DNA of 64,000 bases from an uncultured Candidatus Altimarinota bacterium (GCA_937944145.1 CALDZK010000004.1:203113-267112), one strand, 5' to 3'; positions 53,106 to 63,995 are shown, counted from the first letter of the stretch. The notes: generated by a model not told the origin, from the sequence alone. Program-made: numbers and translations.

Positions 53106-54215
53106 ATGAAATATATACAAGCATATAGGGGATTTACTCTTGTAGAAATACTTGCTGGAGTTACTATTGTGACTACTGTGACTCTTGGTGCATTTTATGG
53201 TATCAACGCTATATGATTTGGAAAAGTAAAACTCATAGAAAAAACGAACCTAGAACAACAAGCATTTTTCTTTTCAGAGAGAGTATTTGAACTCATAAAA
53301 CAAAGTGGGACTATCGATTATGAGGAGTATTTTAATAGGCAAATAGTTGGAGATACGACCTACCTCTCGGGACACTATGAAAGAGTGAGTGGCTTTTGAA
53401 ATAGGTCTACAGATTTGATTTATTGTCTTAGTGGAAATATTGACCCTATGGGGAATAGTGGTTGTATCACTGATTATAATACAACGGGTTGAGATATCAC
53501 GGGAACTTCTTTGATATATGGACAATATGCTTCCCAGTTTGTAGACTACAATTCTGATGCAGACGGGGATGGATGAGATGAGGATACCGATGGAGACTTT
53601 ATATGAGATGATGATGATAAGTTCCTCGGGAATGGTCCGAGTGCTGTAGCGGGTAATGGAAGTGTTCGTGAGATTTATCTCATAAATGGAGATAAGACGG
53701 AGAGGACGTTTTTTCGTAGAAATGTTTCTATAGACCCAGATGCTCCAAGTGGTACAGATTGTGATTTTTCGGATCAGAGTAACCCCAGCTGAGAAGCCTG
53801 TTTGTGAACGATTGAGTTTCTTCGTCTCAAGTGAGTTGACTGGGGGCATGACCATGTTCTGGGGAGTCTTGATAAGACAGAAAATGACGGTGTGATAGAT
53901 ACTTGGGTATATAGTGCGGATACCTATGGTTTAGCAGATGATTTGGTTGCAGATTTCCCTTTTCTTGATAGTGAATCTTACTGGCTTCCAGTTTTTACTG
54001 ATGAGATAGATGTAGAATCACTCGAGGTGCTTCTCCACCCATCAAAAGACTCTACTCTCGCGTGGGCTGATAGTGATCAGACGACATTTGTCTCTCCCTA
54101 CATGCGTATCGCGATGAAACTATCCCCGAGTTGGAAACAGAAACGTAAGATCCAGTGAGATCCTCCAGAGGTCGAGATACGTACTACTATAAATTTGAGT
54201 CCTAATACAAACTAG
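53106..54215 (+). CDS. Minor pilin/pseudopilin with calcium-type acidic repeats
   Basis: 369 residues. Prepilin signature RG|FTLVEILAGVTIVTTVTLG near the N-terminus (class III peptidase site, Glu5 present). A large exported domain follows, with a run of Asp/Gly (DSDADGDG.DEDTDGDFIG region, residues ~150-170) like thrombospondin type 3 or EF-hand calcium loops, in which several Gly are UGA. Four cysteines could pair. A PilW-like minor pilin role is inferred from the neighbouring PilX-like gene 4 bases downstream. Confidence 0.8.
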
Positions 54216-54219
54216 ACCT

Positions 54220-55104
54220 ATGAAACATTCTCGTCAATGATTTTCGATTATATTTGCTTTGATTGTTTTGGTTATAGCTTCTTCTATGTCGTTATATCTC
54301 CTGAGTTTTATTGTTCCGTATTCAAAAAATGTAAAATGACTTGAAAATTCTTCGAAAGCTTATTATATAGCCAGTTCAGGAATAGAACAGGCCCTGTGGG
54401 ATATATCTCAAAATGACTTATGATATGAGACGACTACGACTTTTTCTGGAGCGAGTAGTTATAGTTATAGTATAGACTCTCAGGGAGACCAGATCCCAGA
54501 ACCTAAAAAAGGAAATAGCAATTTTGATACTGATTGGAATAGGATATGATATGCTGACCCTATTCAACTGGCTATTGGAGATGATTTGGTTTCTAACTGG
54601 GGAAATATACGTTTTGACTTCCGTGTTCCTGATCTGGATCAAGATGGAAATTTTTCAGATCAACTTATCGCTGGGACGAGTAATGATATCATTGTTACTT
54701 GGCAACTCTCGAGTAGTTCTGATAGTTTGATTCCGAGTAGTACGGGTGCGTTTATCACAAGTCCTGATATCAATACCTCATCCTCTTTTTCTCTCGCATC
54801 TCGACCATGAGTGACCCTTGATAGTAGTCCTGCGACTATATCGAGTTTCTATACAAATAACTGTAGAAGTGGTGAATTATGTACTCTCAAGCTCTCCGTT
54901 ATAGGAGATCTCAGTGTGTCTGATATTGGAGCTACTCCTATCCCATATCTCGAGTATCAGATAGATACGAGTGGACAAGATATCCCAACGAGATTTACAC
55001 AAATAGAGAGCTCAGGGAGGTCATTTTGATTTCAAAAAGATATCACTAGTAGAGTAGCGCAGTTGACTACTGATCAGGCTTTTGATTTTGCGGTATTCCA
55101 GTAA
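54220..55104 (+). CDS. PilX-like minor pilin
   Basis: 294 residues: short leader HSRQG then FSIIFALIVLVIASSMSLYLLS, a PilX-type N-terminus lacking the usual TLIE and Glu5, then ENSSKAYYIASSGIEQAL, the conserved helix of PilX/GspK-type proteins. The exported domain is Ser/Asp-rich with DLDQDGN, again a possible calcium loop. With the preceding gene it probably forms the tip complex of a type IV pilus. A large inverted repeat follows. Confidence 0.78.
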
Positions 55105-55222
55105 ACTCAATATTTCTTTGTATTTTGCATGAAAATTCCTAAAATTCACTCATCGTGTGAGACAGTACGACTCGTTCAAATTTTAGGGATTTTCATGCAA
55201 ACTTCTTTGAAATATTGAGTTT
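55104..55222. repeat. Large inverted repeat (hairpin) after the minor pilin genes
   Basis: Two arms: ACTCAATATTTC and TGCATGAAAATTCCTAAAATT on the left, mirrored by AATTTTAGGGATTTTCATGCA and GAAATATTGAGT on the right, with one interior mismatch loop and a ~30-base centre. Total ~118 bases, filling nearly the whole gap before the pseudouridine synthase gene. It has no coding capacity and no similarity to the CCCTCACCC repeats; may be a MITE-like element, a strong transcript end or an RNA structure. Confidence 0.75.
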
Positions 55223-55250
55223 CTCCATCCTTTTTTAAAGATAGAGTTTT

Positions 55251-56285
55251 ATGAAAGAATTCCCCATCACATCTAACGATGCAGACCAGAGGCTCGATAA
55301 GTTTCTCAAGAAACTCTTCCCAAATGCTACTCTGAGTTTTTTGTATAAACTCAATCGTAAGGGGAATATAAAAATAATCACTCTAGATACTAAGAAAACA
55401 AAACAAGACAACGAATACAAACTTCAAGTTGGGGAAAAAGTACAAGTATTTCTATCTGACAGGGATATAACAGATCTGCAAACAGAGAAAAAAGTATCAA
55501 CAGAGGTAACTCAGGATAAGAAATTATCTCGTCATGATATCGTTTTTGAAGATACTTCATTGCTCGTGGTAAATAAAAACCCAGGGCAAAACGTCCATCC
55601 AGCCGACCACAAATCAACAGAAATCTCACTCATTGAACAGGTTCAAGATTATCTTGGAGATGGTTTTTCGAGTCTGACGTTCAAACCTTCTCTTATTCAT
55701 CGTATAGATAGAGATACCTCGGGTATCGTAATGATCGCAAAAGACAAGCAAACACTGACGGAGCTCAGTTCTGATTTTCGTACCCCCCTCCAACTCCCCC
55801 CTACTAGGAGGGAGGGAAAAACTATTGAAAAAATATATTATGCTATAGTACTTTGAAAACTCTCCAGACAGAGTGGTACGATACGTAAAAAACTCAAACG
55901 TATAGAAAATGCAAAAAATGAAAATAAAGTCCAGGTATCAGACTCTGGTCAAGAGGCTATCACACACTACAAAGTTTTTAGAGAGTCCTCAGTAAAGATC
56001 CCTGATGGAGTACAGTATATTTCTTGTCTCGAGGTCACGATAGAAACCGGACGTATGCACCAGATACGTGTCCATATGGCAGCCCTAGGAAATCCTATTT
56101 TGGGTGATAAAACCTATGGAAACAAGAAGCTCAATGGATATTTTGCCAAGCATTTCTGAGTTACTCGTCAGATGCTCCATGCATGGAAGATAGGATTTAC
56201 GCATCCGAAACGTGCCAAGAAAATGATGCTTGAAGCAAGACCGAAAAAAGATATGATAGAGTTTGTTAAAAAATTACAGAAGTAG
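55251..56285 (+). CDS. RluA-family pseudouridine synthase
   Basis: 344 residues. N-terminal S4 RNA-binding domain (ADQRLDKFLKKLFPNATLSFLYKLNRKGNI), then the catalytic domain: LLVVNKNPGQNVHP, the active-site Asp in HRIDRDTSGIVMIAK, VTIETGRMHQIRVHMAALGNPILGDKTYG and RQMLHAWKIGF. It isomerises uridine in rRNA or tRNA; the target within the RluC/RluD/RluA group is unclear. Residues ~178-192 (TPLQLPPTRREG) are a repeat-derived insertion before EKIYYAIVLG. Operon with SGNH hydrolase (2-base gap) and tsaD (3-base gap). Confidence 0.92.
55782..55824 (+). repeat. Palindromic repeat copy inside the rluA-type gene
   Basis: ACCCCCCTCCAACTCCCCCCTACTAGGAGGGAGGGAAAAACT, i.e. a single hairpin end of the same family, read in frame. 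Shorter than the sufS and leuS copies. Confidence 0.75.
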
Positions 56286-56287
56286 TT

Positions 56288-56914
56288 ATGAGAATTATAG
56301 TTTTTTGAGATAGTATCTCTGAAGGGATGTGGGATTATGAAAAAGGTGGTTGGGTTCATATGCTCAAAATGGATTATTGGAAAAATTTTGGATATGATAG
56401 AATCATTTACAATGCTTCGATATCAGCATATAATTCAGAACATATAATTAATATTTTTCAAAGCAATTTTGATGCTCTTTGCAGAAGAGATTGAAGCTCA
56501 GAAAAAGAAGCAAAGATTATTTTTGCTTTTGGAATTAATGATTCATCTATTTTTTCTGCTACTTGAAAACCTCAAGTTTCTCTTGAGAATTTTGTTCAAA
56601 ATATCAAGTCCTTGATAGATATGTGTCAAAAACATAGTCTTATACAGAATGTTATTTTTATTAGTGCAATAAATATAGATGAAGTAGAATGTAATAGAGA
56701 TATCTCAAGATGGTCAGATCATTCGTATTATAACAATACTATTAGTGATTATAATAAGATATTACATGACCTTGCTACTGATACAACGTGCTGATATATA
56801 GATGTATTTTGAATTATGAATCCAGATGATTTTGTAGATGGTCTTCATCCAAACACTCAGGGGCATCAAAAAATCTACATGAAAGTGCAAGAGTATTTAG
56901 AAAAAAAATTATAA
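56288..56914 (+). CDS. SGNH/GDSL-type hydrolase
   Basis: 208 residues with the four SGNH blocks: FGDSISEG (Ser nucleophile; Gly is UGA) at the N-terminus, a Gly in block II region, FGIND (Asn) near residue 88, and DGLHPNTQGH (Asp and His) near residue 190. Such enzymes are esterases or lipases; substrate not predictable. No signal peptide, so cytosolic. Codons are more AT-biased than in the flanking rlu and tsaD genes. Confidence 0.88.
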
Positions 56915-56917
56915 GTT

Positions 56918-58072
56918 ATGTACATCCTTGCCTTTGAAACATCTTGTGATGATACTTCTATTGCTCTTTTTGAGGACAATAGACTCGTTTCTATGTCGAC
57001 AAAATCACAGATAAAAATACATAATAAAACGGGAGGAGTCGTTCCAGAAGTTGCGAGTCGTGAGCACGCAAATGCTATCTTTGATGTACTCAGAGAAGTC
57101 CTGAGTGAGTCAAATATAGAACTCTCAGATATCGACTATATCGGAGTCACGACGCATCCAGGTTTGATTCCATCACTACTTACGGGAATTACGGTAGCTT
57201 CTACTATTTCAGAAACTCTCCAGATACCGATTATTCCTATAAATCATATAGAAGCACATATATTTTCAAATTTTCTTGAAAGGAAAGAGGAAGAAATATC
57301 TTTTCCACTGGTATGTTTGACAGTATCGGGAGGGCATAACGAGATATACTATATGAAAGATATGTGGTCACTTGAGCGTATATGAGCGACTCAGGACGAT
57401 GCTGCTGGAGAAGCGTTTGATAAAGTCGCAAAGATGATGTGACTTGGGTATCCAGGAGGTCCAATTATCTCGAAACTTGCGGGTGAATACCTCTGAAAAC
57501 TCACTCCTAACCCCTCTCTGGGAACAGCCCTCACCCCCAACCCCTCTCCCAAATGGAGAGGGGAGAGAAAGTCTCTTTTTCCAAGAGTATTTCTCGAAAA
57601 ATCAGAATTTGGATTTAGTTTTTCGGGTCTCAAGAGTGCAGTGAAACGTGAAGTGGATAAGAGAAAGAACAGACCTGACCCTATATACCCTTATCAAGGG
57701 GAGGAGGAAGCTACAGTTTCATCCCTCCTTGGCAAGGGGGGAATTGAGGGAGGTCTTACGATTCAAGACCAACAAGAAATATCTTACGAATTCCAATCAG
57801 CTGTAAACGAAGTACTCACATATAAAATCATCGAAGCCGCAAAACAGAAATGAGTTTCTACAATCTTACTCGCTGGATGAGTGAGTGCCAATGATGATCT
57901 GAGAGGGAGAATACAAAAACAGTGTTTAGAACTAGGGTATGAATTCTTCTGTCCAACAAAGAAAGTGTATTGTATGGATAATGCTGCGATGATCGGAATA
58001 CTGACCTATTATAGAGCGAAGTATCATCAGTTTGAGGAGTATATAGGGACAGTACAGGTTGGGAGATGGTAG
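56918..58072 (+). CDS. tsaD: tRNA threonylcarbamoyladenosine synthesis protein TsaD
   Basis: Transfers the threonylcarbamoyl group to A37 of ANN-decoding tRNAs. Motifs: FETSCDDTSIALF, GGVVPEVASREHA, INHIEAHIFSNFL (metal-binding His pair), LTVSGGHNEIYY, DDAAGEAFDKVAKM, FGFSFSGLKSAV and LLAGGVSANDDLR. 384 residues against the usual ~340, because two palindromic-repeat copies are translated in frame at residues ~195-223 and ~250-285, both in loops. TsaB/TsaE are not nearby. Confidence 0.96.
57498..57573 (+). repeat. Palindromic repeat copy 1 inside tsaD
   Basis: CTCACTCCTAACCCCTCTCTGGGAACAG then GCCCTCACCCCCAACCCCTCTCCCAAATGGAGAGGGGAGAG: partial tandem of the repeat's left end. Encodes LTPNPS twice. 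Confidence 0.82.
57664..57763 (+). repeat. Palindromic repeat copy 2 inside tsaD
   Basis: AGACCTGACCCTATATACCC...GAAGCTACAGTTTCATCCCTCCTTGGCAAGGGGGGAATTGAGGGAGGTCT: outer AGACCT/AGGTCT ends, CCCTCCTTG/CAAGGGGGG hairpin and the GAAGCTACAGTTTC core seen in other copies. In frame. Confidence 0.82.
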
Positions 58073-58095
58073 AGAGGATTCTTTAAGAGTTATTT

Positions 58096-58572
58096 TTAGT
58101 ATTTATACTCAAAATCAAAACTAAAAGAACCTCCACTTCTTTCGTTTTTACATCAGTATTTTAGAAAAGGAGCTTTTCATCATAATGATCATTCACCTAC
58201 TATAGGTGTTGCGGGTGTACAGACTATAGGAAAGATAATATTTTCTCAATCTCCGTGCTCCTTAGCGATTTTTTGTATTGTACTTTCTGGTATACCCTCC
58301 AGGGCTTTGTTTGCACATCATGCACTAATATAGAAATCCAGTAATCTTGTGTATTTTTCTATATCAATCAAAATATGTCATTCAGCTGATCTGTTTTTGT
58401 CTCCGTTTATTCAATGCTTTGAAAAATCAGCAGCTTTTGCTTCCATACAATCAAGAATTTTTGTACTTATTGTATCTATTGTATTCGTTGTATCATTGTT
58501 TTGACTGAGTGCTGGAGTATTCGTTGCAATTCACAGAGTGGATGCTAGTATAATAGGCCTAAGAAATCACAT
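58096..58572 (-). CDS. Secreted hypothetical protein (158 aa)
   Basis: 158 residues, revealed only with UGA = Gly (second codon is UGA). N-terminal signal peptide MGFLRPIILASTLGIATN with a likely cut after PALSQ, then a helical domain with three or four cysteines (ILDCMEAK, SAGCANKA, PIVCTPATP, KYGCKNE) and a Gly/Ser end. No family recognised. Convergent with tsaD, 23 bases apart. Confidence 0.7.
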
Positions 58573-58643
58573 TCATTTATAGTAAACAGAAATAAACTTA
58601 ACTTTATTTTTATAAAATTTATTTTATACTTGTCAATTTTTTT

Positions 58644-59246
58644 TTAAAACTTCTCTTTTACATTCAGGGTATCCTTCAGAAATAGATTTCCTTTTTCTTT
58701 GAGGATATTTTGTATCAGTTTATCTCCATACTTGAGACGATTATAGAAGTCTTCGGTTGAGATGATTGCGTATTTGACCTTTTTATTATAAAAAATTGTT
58801 CCGATAAAATCGTTGAATTCGTCTTTGTCGATTTCTCCGATAAGAAATATATCGAGTATGTTTTTTCCGTCTTCTACGAGCTTTTTCTTGATAGAGTCAT
58901 TGACGATAATAACTTCTAGGAGATTTTGCGTCTTAAAAAACTTACGAATAGCATCGATAGGATTATAACTCTTGAGAAAAATACTCTTGAGCTCATCAGC
59001 AAAGAGAAAGTTCGTATTTACAAAAAATATCTTTTTACGGAGCTCTTCTCTGTATTTGAGTACACCCATATCTGAGAGATTGTCGAGCTCTCTCTTTATC
59101 GAGTTGATCTGCTCATCGAGATCACGTGATAGTGCGCGCATATGAAATCCCTGTCCATCACCAGCTTCGAGTTCCAAAAAAAATCTTTCGAGAATTTTGG
59201 CTCTACACTTGGATCAGAATATTTTTGAGAGATCGAGGTTTTTCAT
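58644..59246 (-). CDS. HTH transcriptional regulator with nucleotidyltransferase-like domain
   Basis: 200 residues. N-terminal winged helix (SKIFGSKCRAKILERFF, MRALSRDLDEQINSIKRELDNL, GVLKYREEL), then a domain with VIIVNDS and LDIFLIGEIDKDEFNDFI followed by IISTEDFYNRL, as in archaeal-type regulators joined to a nucleotidyltransferase fold. It lies 6 bases after the HIT gene. Target unknown. Confidence 0.75.
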
Positions 59247-59252
59247 AAGTTT

Positions 59253-59666
59253 TTAAAATCATTGTTTTTGTAACATTTCTTCTATGGCTCCTGGGAGTAT
59301 TTCCCCAGGAAGAAAGTGATAATGGAGATGATGTATGCTTTTTACGTCACCATCCTCTCGTATAAAAGAAAAGTATTTTTTGTCTTGGTAAAAGTTCTTC
59401 ATAAATACTTCTACCTCTCCAAACTCACTCCACTCTTCCCTAGAGAGATTTCTTGTATGTCTTTCGCATTTTAGAGGGATTGCTAAAAGATGCAAGGAGT
59501 TTCCATTATATGGAAATTTATTATGGACTATATGCCAGTGTTTTCATTTCCAGATAGTGTATTCTTCTTGAGCCTTTCTGTCACAAAAAGGACAGTTTTT
59601 CTCTCCTTTGTCTTTGAGGATGGTAGTAGAGATTTTGTGGTATTGCTCTCTTGAGTAGAGTTTCAT
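59253..59666 (-). CDS. HIT-domain protein
   Basis: 137 residues with a zinc pair (CPFCDR) near the N-terminus, HWHIVHNKFPYNG and HLLAIPLKCERHT, and the histidine triad-like SIHHLHYHFLPG near residue 112. This is the layout of HIT hydrolases (Fhit/HINT and GalT-like), which cleave nucleotide phosphates. The last four codons include a UGA glycine before TAA. First gene of a two-gene unit with the HTH regulator. Confidence 0.82.
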
Positions 59667-59792
59667 AATGTATTTTTTGATTTTTTGTTACTCAGTATAG
59701 TATAAAAGACCAAGAGTATTTACAAAATATATTTTTGTTTTCCAGGTTTTCACTATACTAGTTTTATATATTTTATGTTCACATTCTTTATT

Positions 59793-61073
59793 ATGAAAAA
59801 CCTACGTCAAGACCTAGAAAATAGGGGATTTTTACATCAGTTTACCCACGAAAAAGTATTTGATATATTTGAAAAAGGGGGGAATAAGTTCTACTTTTGA
59901 GTTGATTGTAGTGCCGATAGTATGACTATTGGAAATTTTGTCGCACTGATGATGGCTATACATTTTATGCTTCGTGGTAATAAATGCTACTTACTTGTAG
60001 GATGAGCGACTTCTACAATTGGAAACCCAAGTGGAAAAGACGGTGAGAGACCTATTTTGACTCCAGAGGACCTCGCTGTAAATCAGGCATGAATAGCAGC
60101 TCAATTCCAGAGGCTCACTGATAATATCTCTTCTATCACAGGAAAGAAACTCGAGTATGAAATCGTAAATAACTACGACTTTCATAAAGATATGAATGTG
60201 CTCGATTATCTGAGGGAAGTCGGGAGATATATCACGGTGAACTGGATGATCTCTAAAGATATAGTAAAGAAACGTATCACGGATCCTGATAAATATATTA
60301 GCTACGCAGAGTTTAGTTATATGCTGATTATGGGATATGATTACTATCATTTATATAAACACGAGTGAGTGACTCTCGAGGTCGGAGGAAGTGACGAGTG
60401 GGACGGGATACTCGCTGGGATCGAACTCGTATCAAAAAAAGATGGAAAAGAAGTCTATGGAGTTACTAATAAACTTATTAGTGATGCAAATGGGAAAAAA
60501 TTTGGAAAATCAGAGTGAAATGCTGTATGGCTGGATGAAACAAAAACTTCTCCATATGAAGTGTATCAGTATTTTATAAATACACTTGATGCGGATATAG
60601 AAAAATACCTAAAGCTCTTTAGTTTTATGTCAGATGAGGAAATATCAGCGATAGTTTCTGAACATGAAAAAGCTCCAGAAAAAAGATATGGACAAAAAGT
60701 ACTCGCAAAACTCGTTGTAGAAATGGTGCATGGAAAACACCAAGCAGAGGTCAGTGAAAAGATATCTGAATTTTTGTTTGGCCAGCAAGACAAAGTTCAG
60801 CTACTACAAAAACTTTCTGAAGATGAGTTCGAGCTGTTTTGTAACGAGATAGGATCTGTTATATATACCGATCAAAACCTCTTTGAAATGTTCATAGAAT
60901 CTGGACTCGAAAACTCAGGTGGAACAGCTCGTCAATCACTCAGCAATGGAGCACTCTATATAAACGAACAAAAAATCACTGATGGACACTATGACTTTTC
61001 TAGTGACCTTATAGATGGCAAGTTTCTGCTTCTGAGAAAGGGGAAGAAGAATTATAGGATAGTGAAGAAGTAG
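59793..61073 (+). CDS. tyrS: Tyrosyl-tRNA synthetase
   Basis: Charges tRNA-Tyr; 426 residues, normal length. Catalytic domain: FYFGVDCSADSMTIGNF in place of the usual F.DPTADSLHIGH, GGATSTIGNPSGKDGER, DYLREVGRYITVNWM, SYAEFSYMLIMGYDYYHLY, GGSDEWDGI and KFGKSEGN. C-terminal S4-like domain (SGGTARQSLSNGALYINEQKI). Both histidines of HIGH are replaced (TIGN). Start ATG 59793. Monocistronic. Confidence 0.95.
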
Positions 61074-61178
61074 TTAGGTTTTTTACATTGTTTTCACACC
61101 AAAAATCTATCACTCCTTGAAAAACTCTGTCAGACTCCTACACTGTAAATGTATTATATTTATATAAAACTCCTTAGT

Positions 61179-61334
61179 ATGCCCTATACAGAAACTTGAG
61201 ATTTGTTTGAAGAAGATTTTGAGCTTATCTCAGATATAAAAAAATCAGATTTTTCACAAGAGGAACTAGATAACATAACTGTAGAAATTAGAGGTCAGTT
61301 GGACCTGGCTCTGTGAGATACACTCTATAATTAA
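61179..61334 (+). CDS. Small acidic protein (51 aa)
   Basis: 51 residues with two UGA glycines; Asp/Glu-rich (FEEDFELISDIKKSDFSQEEL). It ends in TAA inside the left flank of a strong terminator, which supports expression. No family recognised. Confidence 0.5.
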
Positions 61335-61378
61335 AAAAGACAAAGCTGTTTGTACACAAACAGCTTTGTCTTTTTTTG
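61334..61378 (+). terminator. Terminator after the 51-residue gene
   Basis: AAAAAGACAAAGCTGTTTG/CAAACAGCTTTGTCTTTTT, a 19-bp perfect stem with TACA loop and T-run. Confidence 0.92.
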
Positions 61379-61419
61379 TAACTTCGATAGACTAGAGGAA
61401 ATATTCTTTTCTTCTTTTT

Positions 61420-62817
61420 ATGCGACATCTCATCTACCTCATAGCACTTCTCGAGTGATTTACGACTCTCTCTGTTGAGATTGTAGCTCTTAGGCTCTTT
61501 ACTCCTGTTGTTGGAGCCAACTCTATATCGACTTCTATCGTTCTTGGGGTAGTGCTTTTGGCTTTGTCATATGGGTACTATAGGTGAGGAATTATCGCAG
61601 ATAGAGGAGTTGATGTAGAAAAGAAACTCGTGAGAAATCTTCTTATTTCTAGTTTGTATTACTTTTTCGTTACTTTTATATTTTACGAAGTATTACTGAC
61701 ATTTTTTCTCTGAGTGTCTTGACAGTACTTTGTAGCGATACTTTTGACCTCGATACTTTTGTTTTTCATCCCTGTATTTCTTGCGTCTCAGACTATCCCA
61801 CTACTGACCTATCTGCTCCAGTGAAAATCTAGTGCTGGAAATGTAGGAAAGCTCTTATTTTACTCTACTATTGGTTCATTTTTGGGTTCTGTTGGGACTT
61901 CGACGGTACTATTTCCTCTGATTGGAGTTAGTAAGACAGCGATTATATCTCCTGTATTTCTCAGTATATGTGCTGGGTGTATTTCCTACTGGTTTTTTAA
62001 AAATACCAAGTACTTGATCGCAAGTATAGTTTTGTTGTTGTTTTATGCAGTTTCTATGACTCAGATCTCTCTCACTCCCCAAGGAGCTATATATCATAGT
62101 TCCAATGCCTACCATGATATCAGTATCATCGATGACAGTTTTCAAGATACAAGAGTATTCTCACTAGATGGAGCATACTCATCTGGTATATCTCTGAGTG
62201 TAGGAGAGAGCTTTTTTAGATATATACAAGAAGCAAAACAGCATGTGCAGACCCTAAAACCTAAAAAAATACTCGTTATCGGAGCTGCTGGATTTACTTT
62301 TCCCCAGGAAGTAGCACAATTTGATTTTGTAGAGTCAGTAGATGTAGTTGACGTGGATCCGAGTCTCAAGGTGATTGCTGAGGAGTATTTTCTCGAAGAA
62401 AAACTCTCTGAAAAAATAGATTTTTATCCCGATCCAGCGCGTTTTTTTCTCCGTAATATCTCGCAGAAATATGATTTTGTTTTTATAGACGCATATAGTG
62501 GATTTACGATTCCTCAACAGGTTTTGACCAAAGAATTCTTTGAGCAACTTGTTGGTATATCTGACGCGATATATCTCAACCTTATCCTTGATACCGATCT
62601 AGATAGTGACTTCTCGATCAATACCCTTTTTACGATAGATTCTGTGTTTCCATCGGTATTTTACAGAGATGTAAACCGTAGGGGAAACCATCTCACGAAC
62701 TTCGTCGTGACTAACCTAGATTCTCCAGGGTATACAAAAAGACCTTCCCAGAAAGGGAAGATCTATAGTGATGATAAAAATTCAGTGGAACTTGATAGAT
62801 TTATATTGACAAAATAG
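61420..62817 (+). CDS. Membrane-fused spermidine synthase-like protein
   Basis: 465 residues. The first ~215 form about seven membrane helices (e.g. TSIVLGVVLLALSYGYY, ILLTSILLFFIPVFLA, IGSFLGSVGTSTVLF). The C-terminal ~230 match the SpeE-like Rossmann domain: ILVIGAAGFTFPQEV, VDVVDVDPSLKVIAEEYF, DPARFFLRN, YDFVFIDAYSG. This is the fused MFS/spermidine synthase architecture found in many bacteria, whose reaction is unclear. The front part is reached only through UGA glycines. Confidence 0.85.
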
Positions 62818-62872
62818 TATTTTTTCATAATAATTAAATTCAATCTAATTCTAAATACTTATATCATAGTAT

Positions 62873-63595
62873 ATGCATAATCTTTGATACCAGACATTCA
62901 TTGCTACACCAGATTTCTCTTGCCCAGAGCCAATTTTACGATACCCAAATGACGATTTTTCTTCTTATCGTAATGGTCAATCTATAATTATCAGAGATAC
63001 CTTAGATGCCATAATAGAGGTTATAGATGTCCAGTTAGAAGATAGGATATTTTGGACAGAGGAAGGAAAATATCTTTCTATGGATATCGCTTATGATCTC
63101 TGTCGAGTAGATGTAGATTCGGATGAGAGATACCTAATGATCTACTCTGTAGAAAACCCTGATTTATATCTATCACAAAAACTTCCTACCTCCCCCAGTG
63201 CCCATCTTTCAAGATATATAGGAGAGTTGAAAGAGAAATTTGTTATGTACGTTCAAAATCAATCCCTTGATATGGAAGAAGTTTTTACTTATAGGTCTGA
63301 ATTATTATCCCGAAAATCACAGAAGTGTGTATCTGTAATATCTCTTGGAGCATACTATGAGTTTCCATATACATATGAAGATGGAGAACTAGCTATGCTG
63401 GATGTATTTCCATATAGATGATGGAAATGAGCAACGGAACAAGAAGCAGTAGAATTATTCTTAGAACAAGTTGTTTTACCAGGGATATTTATCACTAAAA
63501 ATAAAACTCCATTCCTAGGTCTTTGAGTTGTGGATATGAGCGCTGAACTGAAAGATTTTTTGGCACGTTCAGAGATAACATTACATAATCGCTAG
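62873..63595 (+). CDS. Hypothetical protein (240 aa)
   Basis: 240 residues, soluble, acidic and Tyr/Asp-rich (MHNLGYQTFIATPDF, DVDSDERYLMIYSVENPDLYL, YYEFPYTYEDGELAML). UGA encodes Gly at residue 5 and at four later sites. TAG at 63593-63595 is 5 bases before the stop of the convergent gene. No family recognised. Confidence 0.7.
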
Positions 63596-63599
63596 AGTA

Positions 63600-63995
63600 T
63601 TACCTCTCGAGATTTTCTTCCATACGTCTCATGATTTCTTTATTGATCGTATTTTGATCATTTTCTATCATGGTAAATATATCTTCTTGACTCAGAACAA
63701 TGGTCTCTAGGTCACTGGTAGCTACCACAGTTGCTGTTCTTTGTTCTTCACTCATCAGTGCCATCTCACCGACAATATCCCCATCTTTCAGTGTTGCTAT
63801 TATTTCGTCATCAACGAGTACCTGTACGCTCCCAGAGCTTATGATATAACCCTTTCCATCAGGGCTTTCTCCTTGCTGCATAAGGATTTCTCATTTCTTA
63901 AATGGTTCAGGAGGACACTCTGCGACAATGATATCTACGACTGTTTTTTCTATTCCTGAAAATATTTTGAGTTCGTATACAGATGATGAAAACAT
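63600..63995 (-). CDS. Cyclic nucleotide-binding domain protein
   Basis: 131 residues forming a single cNMP-binding (CRP-like) beta barrel: EILMQQGESPDGKGYIISSG, LKDGDIVGEMALMSEEQRTATVVA (the phosphate-binding cassette with Gly-Glu and Arg) and a C-terminal helix. There is no DNA-binding domain. One UGA glycine restores KKGEIL. ATG 63995 lies 5 bases from the window edge, so an upstream start cannot be excluded. Confidence 0.82.

Noticed and set aside
53274..53855. Minus-strand 193-codon frame
   Set aside because: Antisense to the minor pilin gene, which has a prepilin site and continuous codon logic under code 25.
13330..57763. CRISPR array from the recurring CCCTCACCC units
   Set aside because: Copies are dispersed over 44 kb, lack regular spacers, and no cas genes are present.
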